From Candidatus Methylomirabilota bacterium (lineage in GTDB: Bacteria; Methylomirabilota; Methylomirabilia; Methylomirabilales; JACPAU01): a DNA stretch of 8,664 bases. The stretch's first letter is position 1; each line of letters begins with the position of its first letter. The stretch is from assembly GCA_016180705.1 (NCBI GenBank), contig JACPAU010000024.1, positions 1 through 8,664 of the forward strand, written 5' to 3'. Positions 6,499 through 8,664 of this stretch are shown one piece after another. The position numbers and the translations under genes were made by a program. Under the pieces are notes generated by a model that saw only the letters and a list, made by a program, of their open reading frames with translations, was not told where the DNA came from and did no database searches.

Positions 6499-6505
6499 CG
6501 TTCGA

Positions 6506-6510
6506 CCTCC
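6506..6510 (-). promoter_or_regulatory. Shine-Dalgarno site deciding the GTG start of the PCD-like gene
   Basis: On the minus strand GGAGG (6510-6506) is followed by a 7-nt spacer and GTG at 6498-6496. The alternative ATG at 6540 has no purine-rich sequence before it. Confidence 0.7.
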
Positions 6511-6518
6511 GGCGTTCC

Positions 6519-6548
6519 TCTCTACTCCCGCCCTCCGCATCCCGTCAA
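6519..6548 (-). promoter_or_regulatory. Weak candidate promoter for the PCD-like gene
   Basis: Minus-strand TTGACG (6548-6543) and TAGAGA (6524-6519) are spaced 18 nt apart. The -35 matches 5 of 6 positions and the -10 only 3 of 6. A start near 6512 would give a very short leader carrying the GGAGG site. It agrees with the GTG start but is not independently strong. Confidence 0.28.
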
Positions 6549-6575
6549 CAGAAAAGCGCCGTCCCGGGAGGCCGG

Positions 6576-7319
6576 GTGCCCGTGGTGATCCTCGAGTGCC
6601 GCGGCGTCTCCCTCCACTACCAGGGCGGGGACGGGGCGGCCGGGCGCGAGGTCCTGCGCGGTGTCTCGTTCACCCTGAAGGCCGGAGAGCGCCTGAACGT
6701 GGTCGGCCCCTCGGGCGGCGGCAAGTCCACGCTCCTCAGGCTGCTGAACCGGTTCGAGGACCCCGACCAGGGGAAGGTCCTCTTCCACGGGAAGGACCTG
6801 CGCACCTACGATCCCCTGGAAATCCGCCGGCGGATCGCGCTCACCCTCCAGACTCCGGTCATGTTCGACGGGACGGTCCGGGACAATCTGCTGCGGCGTC
6901 CCCGGGAGCGCCGGGCGGCGCTCACCGAGGCGGATCTCCGCGGAGCGCTGGAGGATGTGGCCCTGGATGCGACCTTCCTGGACCGCGTGGCGGGCGAGCT
7001 GTCCGGGGGGGAGAAACAGCGGGTTGCGATCGCCCGGGTCCTCCTGATGCGCCCGGAGGTCCTCCTGCTCGACGAGCCGACGTCGGCCCTGGACCCCGTG
7101 GCCGCCGGGCACCTGATCGAGACTGTGACCACGCTCAATCAGGAGAAGGGGCTGACGCTGGTGGTGGTGAGCCACGACCTGAACGTCGTCCGGAGACTCT
7201 CCGGACGGCTCCTCTTCCTGGCCGGGGGCGAGGTCATCGTGGACGCCGAGACCTGCGCCTCCCTGGAGCACCCGACGCACCCGGCCGTCCGCGACTTCCT
7301 CGCCGGGAGTTTGCCGTGA
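6576..7319 (+). CDS. fetA: ABC transporter ATP-binding protein, FetA/YbbL type
   Basis: This complete 247-residue ABC ATPase has all motifs: Walker A GPSGGGKST (44-52), Q-loop Q92 in LTLQTPVMF, signature LSGGEKQR (142-149), Walker B VLLLDEP (162-168), D-loop SALD (170-173) and switch H200 in VVVSHD. The phrase LQTPVMFDGTVRDNL after the Q-loop is characteristic of the YbbL/FetA group. The pairing with a UPF0014 permease in the next gene supports this; E. coli FetAB is linked to iron export and oxidative-stress resistance. The start is GTG 6576, or possibly the in-frame GTG at 6582, because GGGAGG at 6566-6571 is 4 nt from the first and 10 nt from the second. The TGA overlaps the permease GTG (GTGA). 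The ATPase itself looks intact, although its partner gene is damaged. Confidence 0.9.
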   Translation: MPVVILECRGVSLHYQGGDGAAGREVLRGVSFTLKAGERLNVVGPSGGGKSTLLRLLNRFEDPDQGKVLFHGKDLRTYDPLEIRRRIALTLQTPVMFDGTVRDNLLRRPRERRAALTEADLRGALEDVALDATFLDRVAGELSGGEKQRVAIARVLLMRPEVLLLDEPTSALDPVAAGHLIETVTTLNQEKGLTLVVVSHDLNVVRRLSGRLLFLAGGEVIVDAETCASLEHPTHPAVRDFLAGSLP

Positions 7320-8024
7320 CCGAGGTCCTTGACATCGCTCCCTGGCGGCTTGCCGCGGCGCTGCTCCTCATCGCCGTGGTCTTCGTCCTGTCCTTCCGGG
7401 AGCGCCTCGGCCTGGAGCGCTCCCTCCTGATGGCGACCGTTCGGACCTTCCTCCAACTGTTCCTGGTCGGCTACGTGCTCCGGGCGATCTTCGCCCTGGA
7501 GCACTGGGCGCCGGTCCTGGGCGCGGTGGCCGTGATGGTCCTGGTGGCGACCCACACGGCGGTCTCCCGGCTGAAGCGACGGGTGGCCGGCATCACGGCC
7601 TTCGCCGCGATCGCCCTGACGGCGGGGTCCGGGCTCACCCTCGTTTTCGTGACCGAGGTGGTGATCGGCGTCCGGCCCTGGTTCGACCCGCAGTATGTGA
7701 TTCCCATCGCCGGCATGATCGTGGGGAACGCGATGAACGGGGCGGCGCTGGCGGGGGAGCGTTTCCAGGCCGAACTGAAGAACCGGGTCCCGGAGGTGGA
7801 GACCCTCCTCGCCCTGGGGTTCCCGGCCCCGGAGGCGTTAGCAGGGCTGCGACAGGAGGCGATCCGCGCGGCGCTGATTCCTCGTGGCCGTCCGGTATCA
7901 GATCGTTGTGATGCTGATGCTCACGGCGGCGGTCGCGTTCACGAGCGTCCTCTTCCTCGCGCTGCTCGTGCGGCGGTACTACACCCCCGCCCACCAACTG
8001 CGCCGCCACCTGGTAGGGGGCTGA
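7316..8024 (+). pseudogene. fetB: UPF0014/FetB-type permease with an internal deletion and frameshift
   Basis: The N-terminal 189 codons are a normal FetB/YbbM permease: hydrophobic helices from residue 10 on, RTFLQLFLVGYVLRAIF, YVIPIAGMIVGNAMN (127-141), VPEVETLLALGFPAPEAL, then IRAALIP ending at codon 189 (7880-7882). In intact FetB, IRAALIP is followed by about 28 residues including the hallmark 'SLPGMM.G..(F/L)AG' before a 'xxYQIxV' helix. Here that block is missing. The family sequence resumes in another frame at 7884 (VAVRYQIVVMLMLTAAVAF..TPAHQLRRHL) and stops at TGA 8022-8024. The size suggests a loss of about 83 nt. Without frame change, translation runs to TAA 8039-8041 (241 residues) with an unrelated Pro/Arg-rich tail. 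The GTG start overlaps fetA's TGA. A true inactivating deletion and an assembly error are both possible; the change is more than a single-base error. Confidence 0.82.
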
Positions 8025-8048
8025 GCGGACGGGGGAGGTAAGCCCTAT

Positions 8049-8068
8049 GCCTCAGGATCGGTTGAGGC
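8049..8068 (+). terminator. Weak hairpin after the fetAB operon
   Basis: GCCTCA (8049-8054) and TGAGGC (8063-8068) form a 6-bp stem with an 8-nt loop, 24 nt past the fetB remnant stop. There is no U-run after it, so it may aid termination or mRNA 3'-end stability rather than act as a classical terminator. Confidence 0.3.
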
Positions 8069-8089
8069 GAGCCTAGAAAGCGTTTGAGC

Positions 8090-8118
8090 TTGACGCCCGT
8101 TTGCCCTTGTGTTACAAA
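8090..8118 (+). promoter_or_regulatory. Promoter of the abiEi gene (-35, 17-nt spacer, extended -10)
   Basis: TTGACG (8090-8095, 5 of 6 positions) and TACAAA (8113-8118, 4 of 6) are separated by the optimal 17 nt. TGT (8110-8112) adds an extended -10. Transcription should begin near 8125, leaving a leader of about 46 nt. The -10 overlaps the left outer arm of the inverted repeat at 8110-8157, so a protein bound there would be placed to block RNA polymerase. Confidence 0.65.
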
Positions 8119-8157
8119 ACATCGGTAGTTGTTAACATGTACCGCGGTCTCGTAACA
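8110..8157. promoter_or_regulatory. Nested inverted-repeat operator upstream of abiEi
   Basis: The whole element is symmetric about 8133.5. The core is an 8-bp perfect palindrome TGTTAACA (8130-8137). Flanking it are CGGTA (8123-8127) and TACCG (8140-8144). The outer arms are TGTTAC (8110-8115) and GTAACA (8152-8157), whose centres lie 21 bp (two helical turns) from the core centre. Counting base by base, 18 of 24 mirror positions are complementary. The outer arms repeat the TGTTA of the core, as expected for several bound copies of one regulator. It overlaps the -10 and the predicted start site. AbiEi antitoxins are known to repress their own operon through promoter inverted repeats, so this is the likely operator. 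Confidence 0.65.
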
Positions 8158-8170
8158 GGTGGGCCTGGAC

Positions 8171-8664
8171 GTGAAATCTAATACTCAGAGGGCTCTCGAG
8201 CTGGTGCGCCAAGCAGGCGTGCTCCGCCCGCGCGATCTGGATCGCCATGGCATCCAGCGCGAGCACCTGCAGCGTCTCCTACGTCGCGGCCAGGTGGAGC
8301 GGGTGGGCCGTGGCCTCTACACGCTTCCCGGGGCCGCTCCCACCGAGCACCAAAGCCTGGTAGAGGCCTGCAAGCGGGTTCCGCGGGGCGTGGTTTGCCT
8401 GCTGTCGGCGCTCCGTTTCCACGAGCTGACCACCCAGATCCCCTTCGAGGTCTGGATCGCGATTGACCAGAAGGCCTGGCGGCCCAGGAGGGGGAGCCCA
8501 CGGCTGCGGATCGTCCACCTGTCGGGGAAGGCGCTGAAGAGCGGCGTGGACGAGCACCGCGTCAAAGGGGCAACGATCCGCGTCTACAGCCCGGCCAAGA
8601 CGGTGGTGGACTGCTTCAAATTCCGTAACAAGACCGGGCTCGATGTGGCACTGGAAGCGCTGCG
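8171..8664 (+). CDS. abiEi: AbiEi-type antitoxin / winged-helix regulator, 3' end outside window
   Basis: The 164 visible complete codons match the AbiEi antitoxin family of type IV (AbiE) toxin-antitoxin and phage-abortive systems. Residues about 4-54 form the N-terminal winged helix: TQRALELVRQAGVLRPRDL, the recognition helix region GIQREHLQRLLRRGQV, and the wing VGRGLYTLPG. The following AbiEi core includes SALRFHELTTQIPFEVWIAI (79-98) and VYSPAKTVVDCFKFRNKTGLDVALEAL (138-164), which is highly typical of the group. The GTG start at 8171 has AGGTGGG 7 nt upstream (8157-8163). The promoter and operator upstream fit negative autoregulation. The toxin gene abiEii (a nucleotidyltransferase) would be expected directly downstream but is not visible. 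Codons such as AAA, TCT, ACT, CAA and CTA are commoner here than in the neighbours, which hints at horizontal acquisition. A solitary AbiEi-like regulator without a toxin cannot be excluded. Confidence 0.85.
   Translation, partial: MKSNTQRALELVRQAGVLRPRDLDRHGIQREHLQRLLRRGQVERVGRGLYTLPGAAPTEHQSLVEACKRVPRGVVCLLSALRFHELTTQIPFEVWIAIDQKAWRPRRGSPRLRIVHLSGKALKSGVDEHRVKGATIRVYSPAKTVVDCFKFRNKTGLDVALEAL

Noticed and set aside
6499..6540. ATG at 6540 as start of the PCD-like protein
   Set aside because: It has no Shine-Dalgarno sequence and adds a non-conserved Arg/Gly-rich extension, whereas GGAGG is ideally spaced before the GTG at 6498.
8025..8041. Out-of-frame Pro/Arg-rich tail of the fetB reading frame as a real domain
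   Set aside because: The alternative frame over 7884-8024 restores family-specific residues (YQIVV, TPAHQLR), so the tail is a frameshift product.

Overview
This window is very GC-rich bacterial chromosomal DNA (roughly 70% G+C by eye), with tightly packed genes, frequent GTG starts and several 1-4 nt stop/start overlaps. Gene content does not fix the taxon. An uncultivated high-GC lineage (for example Methylomirabilota/Rokubacteria or a deltaproteobacterial relative) would fit, but that is a weak inference.

Layout. Positions 2-1087 hold the 3' end of a zinc/manganese-type ABC ATPase gene (znuC-like) and the complete membrane permease gene (znuB-like). Positions 1145-2524 hold three genes in a row: an exported coiled-coil protein of unknown function, a membrane-anchored DUF1499 protein and a small polytopic membrane protein. 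The first has a possible leaderless promoter. Positions 2601-4700 encode a full-length DUF255 protein (thioredoxin-like domain plus an alpha/alpha-barrel region; YyaL/SPATA20 family). A large nested stem-loop follows at 4703-4779. Next come a 73-residue Arg-rich protein containing an exact 36-bp tandem repeat and, translationally coupled to it, a PepT-like M20 metallopeptidase (5033-6175). On the minus strand at 6196-6498 is a pterin-4a-carbinolamine dehydratase homologue whose active-site histidines are partly replaced. Divergent from it is a fetA-fetB (YbbL/YbbM, UPF0014) ABC transporter pair. The fetB copy carries an internal deletion with a frameshift.

The right edge (about 8042-8664) looks like the start of an accessory module. 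An AbiEi-type antitoxin gene runs off the window, preceded by a good promoter with an extended -10. A 48-bp nested, nearly symmetric inverted repeat overlaps that -10 and the predicted transcription start, and is a convincing candidate autoregulatory operator. The AbiEii toxin gene would be expected just beyond the window.

The most notable observations are the abiEi operator architecture, the broken fetB beside an intact fetA, the probably non-catalytic PCD homologue, the long hairpin after the DUF255 gene, and the recent-looking 36-bp duplication in the small basic protein. No CRISPR array, tRNA, rRNA or insertion sequence was seen.
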